The notes under the pieces: generated by a model
Database searches by the model: none
Told to the model about the DNA's origin: nothing
Seen by the model: only the letters and a program-made list of their open reading frames with translations
Program-made: the position numbers and the translations under genes
Assembly (NCBI RefSeq): GCF_004912155.1
Contig: NZ_STGX01000001.1
Location: forward strand, 379,121-443,120
Source of the DNA: Glycomyces paridis
Lineage (GTDB): Bacteria > Actinomycetota > Actinomycetes > Mycobacteriales > Micromonosporaceae
Reading direction: 5' to 3'
DNA length: 64,000 bases
In this document: positions 44,311 through 52,573 of the stretch, piece by piece
Layout of the letters: every line of letters begins with the position of its first letter
Position numbering within the stretch: position 1 is the stretch's first letter

Positions 44311-44739
44311 CTATGCGGGTTCGACCAGTTCCACCAGGACGCCGCCCGCGTCCTTCGGGTGCACGAAGTTGATCCGCGACCCGCCGGTCCCTTGGCGCGC
44401 TTCGTCGTAGAGCACCCGGGCGCCCCGCTCCCGCAGCGCCGCCGCCGCCGCGTCCACGTCCGCGACGGTGAACGCCAGCTGCTGGAGGCCCGGCCCCTTC
44501 GACCCGATGAACTTCGCGATCGGCGAGGTCTCGTCGAGCGGGGCGAGCAGTTGCACCTGCGCGCCGCCCTCGGGCCACGCGACCATCGCCTCGACCACGC
44601 CCTGCGCCTCGTTGACCTCGCGGTGCACCTCCCGGCCGCCGAGCGCGCCCTCGTACCATTCGAGCGCGGCGCCGAGGTCGGGAACGGCGATTCCCACGTG
44701 ATCGATGCGCCGCAATCCGATTCCCTCAATGAACGTCAT
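44311..44739 (-). CDS. mce: Methylmalonyl-CoA epimerase
   Basis: The 142-residue VOC-fold enzyme interconverts the (R) and (S) forms of methylmalonyl-CoA. It starts IDHVGIAVPDLGAALEWY, and has QVQLLAPLDETSPIAKFI, HLAF-type LQQLAFTVADVDAA and NFVHPKDAGGVLVELVE, with metal ligands His, Gln and Glu at the usual places. The divergent thiolase and meaB support propionate/odd-chain metabolism. Only 33 nt separate its ATG from the thiolase ATG, so the divergent promoters must overlap coding starts. Confidence 0.93.
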   Translation of the reverse strand: MTFIEGIGLRRIDHVGIAVPDLGAALEWYEGALGGREVHREVNEAQGVVEAMVAWPEGGAQVQLLAPLDETSPIAKFIGSKGPGLQQLAFTVADVDAAAAALRERGARVLYDEARQGTGGSRINFVHPKDAGGVLVELVEPA

Positions 44740-44772
44740 ACCATCGAGCGTATCGACCAACGGAGGTCCGCC

Positions 44773-45948
44773 ATGAGCGACAACACCGTCGTTACCGAGA
44801 GCACTGTCATCCTCGCAGCCGCTCGCACGCCCATCGGGCGCTTCAACGGAGCGCTCGCCGACATCCCCGCCACCGACCTGGCCGGGACCGCCATCAGAGC
44901 CGCCCTCGAACGGGCCGGCGTCGCACCCGAACAGGTGGACCAGGTCCTCCTCGGACAGGTCCTGCCCGCCGGGGCCGGCCAGAACCCCGCCCGCCAGGCC
45001 GCCGTGGCCGCCGGGCTCCCGATGCGCGTCCCCGCGCTGTCGGTCAACAAGGTCTGCCTCTCCGGGCTCACCGCCGTCGGCCTCGCCGACCAGCTCCTGC
45101 GCGGCGGCGCCGCCGACGTGATCGTCGCCGGCGGCATGGAGTCCATGAGCCGCGCCCCCCACCTCCTGCCAGGTTCGCGCCGCGGCTTCAAGTACGGCGA
45201 GGCCGTCCTCGTCGACCACCTCGCCCACGACGGCCTCACCGACGCCTACGACGGCATCTCCATGGGCGAGTCCACCGAACGCCACCTCAAGGGCCGCACC
45301 ATCACCCGCGAGGACCAGGACCGCTTCGCCGCCGAGTCCCACCAGCGCGCCGCCAAGGCCGCCGAGCGCCTCGCCGAGGAGATCACCCCCGTGGAGACCC
45401 GCAAGGGCCTCGTCGACGCCGACGAGGGCGTGCGCCCCGGCTCGACCGCCGAGGGCCTCGCGCAGCTGCGCCCGGCCTTCACCGAGAACGGCACCATCAC
45501 CGCCGCCACCGCCTCGCAGATCTCCGACGGCGCCAGCGCGCTCGTCCTCGCCCGCAAGTCCGTGGCCGTGGCCAACGGCTGGTCCTGGACCGCCGAGATC
45601 CTCGCCTACGCCGCGGTCGCCGGGCCCGACAACTCGCTGCTCGACCAGCCTTCGAACGCGATCGCCAAGGCCCTCGGCCTCGCCGGTCTCGAGGCTGCCG
45701 ACCTCGACGTCGTGGAGATGAACGAGGCCTTCGCCGCGGTCGTCCTCGCGTCCGCCGAGAACCTCGGCGTCGACCTCGCCCGCGTCAACCCCGACGGCGG
45801 CGCGATCGCCCTCGGCCACCCGATCGGGGCCTCGGGGGCCCGGCTCGTCCAGACGCTCGCCCGACAGCTCGCACCCGGGCAGGTCGGCGCGGCCGGCCTG
45901 TGCGGCGGCGGCGGCCAGGGCGACGCCATCGTCCTCAAGGGAGCTTGA
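44773..45948 (+). CDS. atoB: Acetyl-CoA C-acetyltransferase (thiolase)
   Basis: The 391-residue thiolase has the nucleophile Cys in NKVCLSG (near 90), the histidine motif GGAIALGHPIGASGAR and the second catalytic Cys in LCGGGGQGDA. It condenses two acetyl-CoA or cleaves acetoacetyl-CoA. The ATG follows GGAGGTCCGCC, a strong ribosome site. It overlaps meaB (TGATG), and together with mce forms the acyl-CoA block that also follows scy in Streptomyces. Confidence 0.95.
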   Translation: MSDNTVVTESTVILAAARTPIGRFNGALADIPATDLAGTAIRAALERAGVAPEQVDQVLLGQVLPAGAGQNPARQAAVAAGLPMRVPALSVNKVCLSGLTAVGLADQLLRGGAADVIVAGGMESMSRAPHLLPGSRRGFKYGEAVLVDHLAHDGLTDAYDGISMGESTERHLKGRTITREDQDRFAAESHQRAAKAAERLAEEITPVETRKGLVDADEGVRPGSTAEGLAQLRPAFTENGTITAATASQISDGASALVLARKSVAVANGWSWTAEILAYAAVAGPDNSLLDQPSNAIAKALGLAGLEAADLDVVEMNEAFAAVVLASAENLGVDLARVNPDGGAIALGHPIGASGARLVQTLARQLAPGQVGAAGLCGGGGQGDAIVLKGA

Positions 45949-46892
45949 TGGCGCCCGTCCGGACGCCGGCGGAACTGGTGGCGGCGGCCCGCGCGGGAGA
46001 CCGCCGGGCCACCGCCCGCCTCCTCACCGTCCTGGAGAACCAGCGCGCCGACGACGACGGCACCGCCTCGGCCATCGCGGGCCTGGTCAAGGGCGGCGAC
46101 GCCCAGGTCGTGGGGATCACCGGTTCGCCCGGGGTCGGCAAGTCCACGCTCGTGTCGGCCCTCATCGGGGCCTGGCGCGCGGCCTCGCTGCGCGTGGCGG
46201 TCCTCGCCGTCGACCCCTCCAGTCCGTTCACCGGCGGCGCGATCCTCGGCGACCGCGTCCGCATGGCCGACCACGCCCTCGACCCGGGCGTCTACATCCG
46301 CTCGGTCGCCACCCGCGGGCACCTCGGGGGCCTCGCCGCGACCACGGGCGCGGCCGTGCGGCTGCTCGAAGGGCTCGACTTCGACGTCGTCATCGTCGAG
46401 ACCGTGGGCGTCGGCCAGGCCGAGGTCGAGATCGCGAGCCTCGCCGACACGACGCTGCTGCTCCTGGCGCCGGGCATGGGCGACGGCATCCAGGCGGTCA
46501 AGGCCGGGGTGGTCGAGATCGCCGACGTGTACGTGGTGAACAAGGCCGACCGGCCCGGCGCCGACGCGGCCGTCCGCGATCTGCGGGCCATGATGAGCCT
46601 GGTGCGGCGCGAGCCGTACGAGTGGCGCCAGCCGATCTGCACCACCGTGGCCTCGGAGGGGAAGGGCCTGGAGGAGCTGGTGGCGGCGATCGGGAAGCAC
46701 CACGACTGGCTCGCGGGCGGCGACCGCCTCGCCGAGAAGCGCCGCGCGAGGGCCGCCGCGGAGATCCGCGCCCGCCTCGACGCGGCCCTGCGGGTCCGCT
46801 TCGCCGTGCCCGAAGCGCTGGCCGCGGCCGTCGCCGACGGCGAGGTCGACGTGGCGAGCGCCGTTCGGAGGGTCCTGGGCGACACCGGCTAA
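45948..46892 (+). CDS. meaB: Methylmalonyl-CoA mutase-associated GTPase MeaB
   Basis: The 314-residue G protein has Walker A GSPGVGKST, switch region DPSSPFTGGAILGDR, a Walker B-like ETVGVGQAEVEIA and NKAD for guanine recognition. MeaB loads and protects the B12 cofactor of methylmalonyl-CoA mutase. The mutase genes themselves are not in the window. The C-terminal helices (KRRARAAAEIRARL) form the dimer arm. Confidence 0.94.
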   Translation: MAPVRTPAELVAAARAGDRRATARLLTVLENQRADDDGTASAIAGLVKGGDAQVVGITGSPGVGKSTLVSALIGAWRAASLRVAVLAVDPSSPFTGGAILGDRVRMADHALDPGVYIRSVATRGHLGGLAATTGAAVRLLEGLDFDVVIVETVGVGQAEVEIASLADTTLLLLAPGMGDGIQAVKAGVVEIADVYVVNKADRPGADAAVRDLRAMMSLVRREPYEWRQPICTTVASEGKGLEELVAAIGKHHDWLAGGDRLAEKRRARAAAEIRARLDAALRVRFAVPEALAAAVADGEVDVASAVRRVLGDTG

Positions 46893-46922
46893 ACCGCTTC
46901 GCGAACAGGCCCGCGCGCTCTC

Positions 46923-46928
46923 TACACT
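46923..46928 (+). promoter_or_regulatory. Candidate -10 for leaderless valS
   Basis: TACACT lies 6 nt before the GTG at 46935; no ribosome site precedes the start. Confidence 0.45.
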
Positions 46929-46934
46929 TGACGG

Positions 46935-49553
46935 GTGACAGACGCAGCTCAGCAGACACCGGACCTGGAAACCCAACTGCCGAAGACGTACGCGCCCGTA
47001 GAGGTAGAGGCGCGACGCTACGCCAAGTGGGTAGCCGACGGTCGCTTCAAGGCTGACGACGACTCCGACCGCGAGCCCTACGCGATCGTGATCCCCCCGC
47101 CGAACGTGACGGGGCAGCTGCACCTGGGCCACGCGCTCGACCACACCCTCATCGACACCCTCGTGCGCCGCGAGCGCATGCGCGGCAAGGAGGCCCTGTT
47201 CCTGCCCGGTACCGACCACGCGGGCATCTCGACCCAGAACGTCGTGGAGCGCCAGCTCGCCGACAAGGAGGGCCTGTCGCGCCACGACCTGGGCCGCGAG
47301 GCGTTCGTGGGCAAGGTGTGGGAGTGGAAGGACGTCTACCACGAGCGCATCACCTCGCAGATGAAGAAGATCGGCGACGGCGTCGACTGGGACCGCGAGC
47401 GGTTCACGCTCGACGACGGGCTCTCCAGCGCCGTGCAGACGATGTTCAAGCGCATGTACGACGACGGCATGATCTACCGCGCCGAGCGCATCATCAACTG
47501 GTGCCCGCGGTGCATGACGGCGCTGTCGGACATCGAGGTGGAGCACCAGGACGACGCGGGCGAGCTCGTGTCGATGCGCTACGGCGAGGGCGAGGCGTCG
47601 ATCGTGGTCGCCACGACCCGCCTGGAGACGATGCTGGGCGACACGGCCGTGGCCGTCCACCCCGACGACGAGCGCTACGCGCACCTGCTGGGCACGACGG
47701 TGGAGGTGCCCTTCACGGGGCGCCGCATCCCGGTCGTGGCCGACGCGCACGTCGACCCGGAGTTCGGGACCGGCGCGGTGAAGGTGACCCCGGCGCACGA
47801 CCCGAACGACTTCGCGATCGGCCAGCGGCACGGCCTGGAGTCGATCCTCATCATGGACGAGCGCGGCGTGATCACCGCGCACGGCCCGTTCGAGGGGCTC
47901 GACCGGTTCGAGGCGCGTTCGGCGATCGCGGCGGCGTTGCGGGCCGAGGGCCGCATCGTGGCCGAGCAGCGCCCGTACATGCACGCGGTCGGGCACTGCG
48001 AGCGGTGCGACACGACGGTGGAGCCGCGCCTGTCGAAGCAGTGGTTCGTGAAGGTGGAGCGGCTCGCGAAGTCCGCGGGCGACGCGGTGCGCTCGGGCGA
48101 GACGAGGATCCACCCGCCGGAGATGGAGAAGCGGTTCTTCTCCTGGGTGGACAACCTGCTCGACTGGTGCATCTCGCGCCAGTTGTGGTGGGGGCACCGC
48201 ATCCCGATCTGGTACGGGCCGAACGGCGAAGAGGTGTGCGTGGGCCCGGGCGAGACCGCCCCGGAGGGCTACGTGCAGGACCCCGACGTGCTCGACACGT
48301 GGTTCTCCTCGGGGCTGTGGCCGTTCTCGACGTTCGGCTGGCCCGAGGACACGAAGGCCCTGGAGAAGTTCTATCCGACGGCGGTCCTGGTGACCGGCTG
48401 GGACATCATCTTCTTCTGGGTGGTCCGGATGATGATGTTCGGGACCTACGCGATGGGCAGAGCCCCGTTCGGCGAGGTGTTCCTGCACGGCCTCATCCGC
48501 GACAAGCACGGCAAGAAGATGTCGAAGTCCTCGGGGAACGGCATCGACCCGCTCGAAGTGGTCGACCGGTACGGCGCGGACGCGCTGCGGTTCATGCTCG
48601 CGCGCGACGCGAACCCCGGCGCCGACTCGATCGCCTCGATCGAGCTGGCCGAGCTGTCGCGGAACTTCTGCAACAAGCTGTGGAACGGGACCCGGTTCGC
48701 GCTCATGAGCGGCGCGACGGTGGAGGGCGACCTTCCCACGGACCTGTCGCTCATCGACCGGTGGGTCCTCTCGCGCCTGTCGGCGACGATCACGTCCGTC
48801 GACGCGCTGTTCGAGCAGTACGAGTTCGCGAAGGCGATGGACGCGCTCTACCACTTCGCGAAGGACGACGTCTTCGACTGGTACCTGGAGCTGACCAAGC
48901 CCGTGCTCGCCGCGGGCGGCCAGCGCGCCGAGGACACCCGCCGGGTCATCGGCCACGTCTTCGACCAGCTGCTGCGCCTGCTGCACCCGGTGATCCCGTT
49001 CGTCACCGAGGAGCTGTGGCTCACGCTCAACGGCACCGAGGCGGCGGGCGGGTCGCTCACCGTCGCCGCCTGGCCGACCGCGGCCGGCACCGACGCCGAG
49101 GCCGAACGTGCCGTGGCCGCGCTCCAGCACCTCGTGACCGAGGTGCGCCGCTTCCGCTCCGACCAGGACCTCAAGCAGAGCCTGCCGCTCCCGGCCCGCC
49201 TCACGGGCCTGGCCGCAGTCGGCCTCGCCGACGAGGAGCCGTTCATCCGCGGCCTCGTCAAGCTGGCGCCGGCCGGGGAGGGCTTCGCGCCCACCGCCGA
49301 CCTCGCCGTGTCCGACGAGGTGAGCGTCGCGCTCGACACCTCCGGGTCGATCGACGTCGACGCCGAGCGGGCCCGCCTCGACAAGGCCCTCAAGGCCGCC
49401 GAGAAGGAGCTCGAAGGGGCCGTGAAGAAGCTCGGCAACGAGGCGTTCCTCGCGAAGGCCCCCGACGCCGTGGTCGACAAGATCAAGGCCCGCAAGGCCA
49501 CCGCCGAAGCCGACATCGCGCGCGTCACCGCGCAGCTCGACCGCCTCGCATAG
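46935..49553 (+). CDS. valS: Valyl-tRNA synthetase
   Basis: The 872-residue class I synthetase has PPPNVTGQLHLGHALDH (HIGH motif), a CP1 editing domain (about 200-340, with TTRLETMLGDTAVAVHPDD), the KMSKSSGNGIDPLE motif, an anticodon-binding domain and a C-terminal coiled-coil arm (DAERARLDKALKAAEKELEG). It charges tRNA-Val. No T-box leader is visible in the 42-nt upstream gap. The valS-folC-DUF4233 order is standard for actinobacteria. Confidence 0.96.
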   Translation: MTDAAQQTPDLETQLPKTYAPVEVEARRYAKWVADGRFKADDDSDREPYAIVIPPPNVTGQLHLGHALDHTLIDTLVRRERMRGKEALFLPGTDHAGISTQNVVERQLADKEGLSRHDLGREAFVGKVWEWKDVYHERITSQMKKIGDGVDWDRERFTLDDGLSSAVQTMFKRMYDDGMIYRAERIINWCPRCMTALSDIEVEHQDDAGELVSMRYGEGEASIVVATTRLETMLGDTAVAVHPDDERYAHLLGTTVEVPFTGRRIPVVADAHVDPEFGTGAVKVTPAHDPNDFAIGQRHGLESILIMDERGVITAHGPFEGLDRFEARSAIAAALRAEGRIVAEQRPYMHAVGHCERCDTTVEPRLSKQWFVKVERLAKSAGDAVRSGETRIHPPEMEKRFFSWVDNLLDWCISRQLWWGHRIPIWYGPNGEEVCVGPGETAPEGYVQDPDVLDTWFSSGLWPFSTFGWPEDTKALEKFYPTAVLVTGWDIIFFWVVRMMMFGTYAMGRAPFGEVFLHGLIRDKHGKKMSKSSGNGIDPLEVVDRYGADALRFMLARDANPGADSIASIELAELSRNFCNKLWNGTRFALMSGATVEGDLPTDLSLIDRWVLSRLSATITSVDALFEQYEFAKAMDALYHFAKDDVFDWYLELTKPVLAAGGQRAEDTRRVIGHVFDQLLRLLHPVIPFVTEELWLTLNGTEAAGGSLTVAAWPTAAGTDAEAERAVAALQHLVTEVRRFRSDQDLKQSLPLPARLTGLAAVGLADEEPFIRGLVKLAPAGEGFAPTADLAVSDEVSVALDTSGSIDVDAERARLDKALKAAEKELEGAVKKLGNEAFLAKAPDAVVDKIKARKATAEADIARVTAQLDRLA

Positions 49554-49572
49554 GCGGAGGAGCGGACCACAG

Positions 49573-49598
49573 GGCGGCCGTCGCCTGCGACGGCCGCC
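49573..49598 (+). terminator. Terminator after valS
   Basis: A perfect 11-bp stem (GGCGGCCGTCG and complement) with a CCTG loop, followed by TTCGTTCT. Confidence 0.7.
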
Positions 49599-49663
49599 TT
49601 CGTTCTGGGATAGGTTGAACGGCGCGGCCCCCCGGGGCGGCGCCGCATGAGGGGGACACCACG

Positions 49664-51001
49664 TTGAACGCCGAATTCGCCCAGGTCGAGGCCGCGCTGG
49701 AGTCGCGCGGCTTCTCCCGCTGGGACTTCACCCTCGACCGCATCAGGCAGCTGCTCGACATGATGGGCGACCCGCAGCGCGCCTTCAGGTCCGTGCACGT
49801 CACCGGCACCAACGGCAAGACCTCGACCACCCGCATGATCGAGCGCCTCCTGCGCGGCCACGGCCTGCGCACCGGCATGTTCACCTCGCCGCACCTCAAC
49901 ACCGTCAACGAGCGCATCTGCATCGACGGCGAACCGATCTCCTTCGACCGCTTCGCCGCCCAGTACTACGAGATCGCGCCGCTCGCCGACCTCGTCGACC
50001 GCGAGGCCTCCGAGCCCCTCACCTACTTCGAGATGACCGTGGCGCTCGCCATGGGCGCCTTCGCGGACACGCCGATCGACGTCGGCGTCGTCGAAGTGGG
50101 CCTCGGCGGGGAGACCGACTCCACGAACATCCTCGGCGCCGAGGTCGCCGTCATCACCCCGATCGGCATCGACCACACCAAGTGGCTCGGCGAGACCCTC
50201 GCCGAGATCGCGACCATGAAGTCCGGCATCGTCCACGAGGGCTCGACCCTCGTCACCTCCGTCCAGGAGCGCTCGGCGATGGAGCCGCTGCTGCGCCGCG
50301 CGAACGCCGTGGGCGCCAAGCTCGTCCCCGAAGGCCGCGGCTTCGAGGTCACCTCCCGCGAGGTCGCCCTCGGCGGACAGCTCGTCACGATCGAGACCCG
50401 CGCCGCCCGCTACCAGGACCTGTTCGTGCCCCTCCACGGCGAGTACCAGGCGCACAACGCCGCGCTCGCGCTGGCCGCCGCCGAGGTCCTCCTCGGCGCC
50501 GGCGAGGCGAAGGCCCTCGACGCCGAGGTCGTGGGCGAGGCCTTCGCCGACTTCTCCTCCCCGGGGCGCCTCGAGGTCGTGCGCAACGCGCCCGCGGTCA
50601 TCCTCGACGCCGCCCACAACCCGGCGGGCATGGAGGCCATGACGAAGGCCGTCGAGGAGGAGTTCAACTTCCGCAAGCTCGTCGGCGTCGTCGGGATGCT
50701 CGCCGACAAGGAGGTCGACCACATGCTCGAACTCCTTGAACCGATTCTCGACGAGATCGTGATCACGAAGTCCTCCTCGGACCGGGCGATGCCCGCCGCG
50801 TCCCTCGCCAAGGCCGCCCGCGAAGTCTTCGGCGAAGACCGCGTCATCGTCATCCCGCACCTGCGGGACGCCATCGCCCGCGGCATCGAGCTCGCCGAAG
50901 AGGCCGACGACATCTACGAGTCCGGCGGCGGCGTCCTCGTCACCGGCTCGGTGTTCACCGTCGCCGACGCCCGCAAGATCCTGGTGGGCCGCCGTGGCTG
51001 A
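49664..51001 (+). CDS. folC: Folylpolyglutamate / dihydrofolate synthase
   Basis: The 445-residue Mur-ligase-family enzyme adds glutamate to folates. It shows HVTGTNGKTSTTRMIE (P-loop), TGMFTSPHLNTVNERI, GLGGETDSTNIL and ILDAAHNPAGMEAM. The start is TTG, with GAGGGGG about 8 nt upstream; no ATG or GTG gives a complete N terminus, so a rare TTG start is likely. DUF4233 follows with an 8-nt overlap. Confidence 0.93.
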   Translation: MNAEFAQVEAALESRGFSRWDFTLDRIRQLLDMMGDPQRAFRSVHVTGTNGKTSTTRMIERLLRGHGLRTGMFTSPHLNTVNERICIDGEPISFDRFAAQYYEIAPLADLVDREASEPLTYFEMTVALAMGAFADTPIDVGVVEVGLGGETDSTNILGAEVAVITPIGIDHTKWLGETLAEIATMKSGIVHEGSTLVTSVQERSAMEPLLRRANAVGAKLVPEGRGFEVTSREVALGGQLVTIETRAARYQDLFVPLHGEYQAHNAALALAAAEVLLGAGEAKALDAEVVGEAFADFSSPGRLEVVRNAPAVILDAAHNPAGMEAMTKAVEEEFNFRKLVGVVGMLADKEVDHMLELLEPILDEIVITKSSSDRAMPAASLAKAAREVFGEDRVIVIPHLRDAIARGIELAEEADDIYESGGGVLVTGSVFTVADARKILVGRRG

Positions 51002-51398
51002 GCACGAGGAACCCGAAGCGGCCGAAGCGCCCTGGACCGAACCCGACCCCGACCGCTCCGGCCTGCGCGACCCCGCCCGCGCCGCCCGCTCACTCGCCGC
51101 GATGGCGCTGAGCTTCGAGGCGCTCGCACTGCTGCTCGCGATCGTCCCGATGCGCATGATCCTCGACGAGCCCGCCGCCGCGACCATCGCGATCGTGGTC
51201 CTCACCCTCGCCTGCGTCGTCCTCGCCGGGATGTCCCGCCGCGCCTGGATCTGGCCCGCCGGGGCCGTCCTCCAAGTCGCGGTGATCGCCTGCTGGCCCC
51301 TGCACTGGGCGCTCGGCGCCGCCGGGGTCGTGTTCGCGCTCGTGTGGGCCTACTGCTGGTACGTGAAGATCCAGCTGGCGAGGCCGCCGAAACGATGA
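50994..51398 (+). CDS. DUF4233 membrane protein
   Basis: The 134-residue protein has an acidic N-terminal tail and four hydrophobic helices (ALSFEALALLLAIVPM, IAIVVLTLACVVLAGM, WPAGAVLQVAVIACW, ALGAAGVVFALVWAYCWYV). It matches DUF4233, which follows folC in actinobacteria. The GTG overlaps the last codons of folC. Function unknown; a link to folate or wall metabolism is only suggested by position. Confidence 0.85.
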   Translation: MAEHEEPEAAEAPWTEPDPDRSGLRDPARAARSLAAMALSFEALALLLAIVPMRMILDEPAAATIAIVVLTLACVVLAGMSRRAWIWPAGAVLQVAVIACWPLHWALGAAGVVFALVWAYCWYVKIQLARPPKR

Positions 51399-51913
51399 TC
51401 ATCGAGACCGAACGGCTGCTCCTGCGCCCCCTCGCCGCCACCGACGCCCCCGCGCTGGCGCCCATCAACGCCGACCCGGAGGTCATGCGCCACATCGGCA
51501 ACGGTCAACCGCTGACCCCCGAGGCGACCGAGGCGCGCACCGCCGCGGCCGCCGCGCACTGGGCCTCGCACGGCTGGGGCGTCTTCGCCGTCGAGGAACG
51601 CGACGGCGGCGCCTTCGTCGGCTGGGCCGCGCTCGCGACCCCGACGTTCCTGCCGGAGATCCTGCCCGCCACCGAGGTCGGCTGGCGCATCGCCCGCGAC
51701 CGGTGGGGCCGCGGCTACGCCCCCGAGGCCGCCCGCGCCGCGATCGGCTTCGCGTTCGGCGAGATCGGCCTCGACCGGCTCGTCTCCTGCGTCAACGCCG
51801 CGAACGCCGCCTCGATCCGCGTCACCGAGAAGCTCGGCATGACCCTGGAACGCGAGACGGTCGTCCCCGGCTACGAAGTGCCCTGCCGCGTCTACGAACT
51901 GCACCGCGGCTGA
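51395..51913 (+). CDS. GNAT acetyltransferase, RimJ/RimL type
   Basis: The 172-residue protein begins IETERLLLRPLAATDAPAL and has the acetyl-CoA loop region WGRGYAPEAARAAIGFAF, preceded by EVGWRIARDR and followed by VNAANAASIRVTEKLGM. This is the RimJ/L subgroup that acetylates amino groups of proteins or small molecules. ATGA overlap with DUF4233 suggests co-translation. In many relatives ndk follows folC-DUF4233 directly; here this gene begins a roughly 7-kb accessory block before ndk. Confidence 0.88.
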   Translation: MIIETERLLLRPLAATDAPALAPINADPEVMRHIGNGQPLTPEATEARTAAAAAHWASHGWGVFAVEERDGGAFVGWAALATPTFLPEILPATEVGWRIARDRWGRGYAPEAARAAIGFAFGEIGLDRLVSCVNAANAASIRVTEKLGMTLERETVVPGYEVPCRVYELHRG

Positions 51914-51917
51914 GGAG

Positions 51918-52172
51918 CTAGTCGCAGCCGTCTCCGCCGCCCGAGTCGCCTCCGCCACCGCCGGAGTCCCCGCCGCCCCAGCCGCCGGAGTCGCTCGGGC
52001 CGCAGTCGTCGTTCGAGGAACTCCCGGAGGAGTCGCCGTAATAGGTGCCGGTCGAGCCGGAGTAGTACGAAGACGAGCGGTGAGTCCTGCCGCCCGACCT
52101 GGTGGGGCGGTTGACGGACACCAGGAGCGCGATGAGGCCGCCCACCACGAGCAGTCCGATGAAGACACCCAT
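51918..52172 (-). CDS. Small Gly/Ser-rich membrane protein
   Basis: The 84-residue product has one N-terminal helix (GVFIGLLVVGGLIALLVSV), then an extracytoplasmic or cytoplasmic tail made almost entirely of Ser, Gly, Tyr, Thr and Asp with two Cys near the end (DDCGPSDS and GDGCD). Such tails recall surface-exposed, disorder-rich proteins. The ATG has AGGAGG 4 nt upstream. It lies 32 nt after another small membrane gene and is probably in the same operon. Confidence 0.65.
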   Translation of the reverse strand: MGVFIGLLVVGGLIALLVSVNRPTRSGGRTHRSSSYYSGSTGTYYGDSSGSSSNDDCGPSDSGGWGGGDSGGGGGDSGGGDGCD

Positions 52173-52204
52173 GCATCCTCCTCAGGGGGTAGGGGATCGG
52201 GCGC

Positions 52205-52378
52205 TCAGCGTACTGCGCCGCCGCCAGATCGGGGTGCGGCCCAGCCGCCGGGGATCGGCTCGCCTCGAGGCGGGCGGGGGACGGGCCGCCGCCGAGCGCG
52301 GCGTTCGCGGAGGCCGGTGACCGCGGCGACGGCCGCGACCGCGCCGACGATGACGCCGGCCAGGATCATCTCGACCAT
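52205..52378 (-). CDS. Small single-pass membrane protein, 57 residues
   Basis: The ATG at 52378 follows a near-perfect ribosome site (GAGGAGG, 4 nt upstream). The product has one N-terminal helix (MILAGVIVGAVAAVAAVTGL) and a strongly basic tail with Pro-Arg repeats. It ends 32 nt before the Gly/Ser-rich membrane gene, so the two form a small operon divergent from the four-gene unknown cluster. Function unknown. Confidence 0.55.
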   Translation of the reverse strand: MVEMILAGVIVGAVAAVAAVTGLRERRARRRPVPRPPRGEPIPGGWAAPRSGGGAVR

Positions 52379-52573
52379 CTCGCCTCCTCGTGCGCGCCTT
52401 GCTTCGTCCGGTTCGCGGACCTCACTGATATGACGCCGCCGAACTCCCGCGCGGACGCCTTCAGCTTGTCGGGTAAGCGACAAAACACGTTCTGCGTGAC
52501 GGTTCGCGTCGCATGGCCGTGCCATAGTGAAGCTGTCCGATTCGGTACCGAGCGCACTCGGCGGTGGTCCCCT

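Noticed and set aside
44740-44772. Missing gene or promoter region between mce and the thiolase gene
   Set aside because: Only 33 nt separate two well-supported starts, so the promoters must overlap the genes; no extra feature is needed.
46893-46934. T-box or other riboswitch upstream of valS
   Set aside because: The gap is only 42 nt and the start appears leaderless, leaving no room for a structured leader.
45606-49130. Very long open frame (1,174 codons) on the minus strand opposite valS, meaB and the thiolase
   Set aside because: It is a shadow caused by GC-rich third positions; its product is low-complexity Arg/Ala/Gly and the opposite strand encodes clear enzymes.
48848-51205. 785-codon minus-strand frame opposite valS and folC
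   Set aside because: Antisense to two well-defined genes, with no ribosome site or family features.
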